Positions 63,571-64,000 of a stretch of DNA of 64,000 nucleotides are shown one piece after another. Each line of letters begins with the position of its first letter. The first letter of the stretch is position 1. The stretch lies in contig CM029122.1 in the NCBI GenBank assembly GCA_016859345.1, positions 4,957,001-5,021,000 on the forward strand. The letters are read 5' to 3'. The notes beneath the pieces were generated by a model, which saw only the letters and a list, made by a program, of their open reading frames with translations, had not been told where the DNA came from and searched no databases. Position numbers and translations under genes: made by a program. This stretch comes from Istiophorus platypterus. Lineage: Eukaryota > Chordata > Actinopteri > Istiophoriformes > Istiophoridae.

Positions 63571-63971
63571 GAGCTCCCTGCAGTCACTATAACCAAACTC
63601 ACCTGCAGGTATCGCAATTTCATCTCATAAAATATTAAGTATTTAATTCATGTTTCCGACGATGTTGCTTCTCATTGACAGCTGCTCCTCTTTCACATGA
63701 ATGCACTTGTAGCCGGACAGGAAGAGTTAACCAAGCCAGCTGATAAGCAGCTTTGTGATACCGGTCATCAAGGGCGGCCAATGTTAGGCTCAGTGAAGCG
63801 GGATAAGTTAAACTTGCTTCAGGTACAGGCACAGATCTGCAGGAAGGTTCCACTAATGATGAAAATCTTTCTTCCAGAATGCCACAGTGATCGTGAAGTA
63901 CTCCTGGGGAGTTTTTCGAGCGCTCTCGCAGATGATTGCTCTCTCTTATGGATCCATGGATGCTCCAACAA
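58333..63971 (+). CDS. hcnl1: HCN-like hyperpolarization-activated channel, HCNL1 type, 3'-partial
   Basis: Six-segment channel related to HCN pacemaker channels. Exons: 58333-58517, 59722-59908, 60566-60670, 60952-61089, 62567-62728 and 63878-63971, all in phase, giving about 290 residues before the window ends. ATG 58333 has a near-perfect Kozak context (ACCATGG). The N-terminal HCN domain (SEVAVEKE...IHPFSLMR), S1, S2, S3 (SYLRTWFIPDVIAAFPIGY), S4 (residues 174-198), S5 with LLCHWNGC and part of the pore are present. In S4, Met180 replaces the Arg of HCN channels within an otherwise regular K/R-every-third ladder. The filter is A-L-S-Y-G (280-284) instead of C-I-G-Y-G. Both features fit HCNL1, a proton channel reported from zebrafish sperm in which the voltage sensor conducts and the pore is silent. 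S6, C-linker and cyclic-nucleotide-binding domain lie beyond the edge. A divergent teleost HCN paralogue is the alternative. Confidence 0.85.
58706..59011. mobile_element. Teleost ATTAATCG-type inverted-repeat element, copy C, in channel intron 1
   Basis: Starts AGGGCTAAAATGATTAGT and ends ACTAATCATCAGTTTCTGCCCT, imperfect inverted ends 306 bp apart. The interior contains TTTTCTGACATTTTATAGA and AGAAAATAATCAGCAGATC blocks. No clear target duplication. It is the best-preserved copy of the family in the window. Confidence 0.65.
63487..63571. repeat. (GT)n-(TA)n compound microsatellite in channel intron 5
   Basis: About 35 GT units followed by about 7 TA units, 300 nt before the pore exon. Confidence 0.97.
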
Positions 63972-64000
63972 GTGAGAATCAATTGATTTTCTTTATCTGG

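Noticed and set aside
1..64000. CRISPR arrays, operons or prokaryotic mobile systems
   Set aside because: The window is spliced vertebrate DNA; its tandem repeats are microsatellites without unique regular spacers.

Overview
The window is vertebrate nuclear DNA, most probably from a teleost fish of the spiny-rayed (acanthomorph) type. The genes are split by GT-AG introns, intergenic DNA is AT-rich with many CA/GT, TA and trinucleotide microsatellites, and several interspersed repeats typical of teleosts are present. Six protein genes were assembled exon by exon with matching splice phases: a 3' part of hao2, a KLHL9/13-type kelch gene, a 3-beta-hydroxysteroid dehydrogenase (hsd3b), pla1a, popdc2 and cox17. 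A seventh, the 5' part of an HCN-like channel, runs off the right edge.

Layout: hao2 (+, 663-3950, first exons left of the window); klhl9/13-like (+, coding about 6971-15509, untranslated or alternative 5' exon near 5035-5201); hsd3b (+, 18852-22577); pla1a (+, 25467-35986); a gene-poor 6.4 kb stretch with a decayed LINE fragment and a hAT-like element; popdc2 (-, 42402-47567); an intergenic stretch with a Tc1/mariner-like MITE; cox17 (-, 51446-51745, first non-coding exon near 53139); repeat-rich DNA; HCN-like channel (+, 58333 to beyond 63971). Known human gene order places HAO2 with HSD3B on 1p12, and PLA1A-POPDC2-COX17 together on 3q13. The window therefore joins two conserved blocks.

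The genes do not form one pathway. hao2 is a peroxisomal 2-hydroxyacid oxidase ending in SKL. hsd3b makes delta-4-3-keto steroids in ER/mitochondrial membranes. pla1a is a secreted phosphatidylserine-type phospholipase A1. popdc2 is a three-pass cAMP-binding membrane protein. cox17 is the copper chaperone for cytochrome oxidase. The kelch protein is a predicted CUL3 ubiquitin-ligase adaptor.

The most striking item is the channel gene. Its S4 arginine ladder is interrupted by a methionine (residue 180), and its pore reads A-L-S-Y-G where HCN channels have C-I-G-Y-G. Both match what is published for HCNL1, the proton-conducting HCN-like channel of fish sperm, whose voltage sensor rather than its central pore carries current. 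Other items worth a second look are a roughly 93% identical copy of the hsd3b upstream TATA-like region inside its first intron, a perfect 15-bp hairpin in the hao2 3' UTR, several inverted-repeat elements, and a CAG13 tract just upstream of, and in frame with, the channel start.
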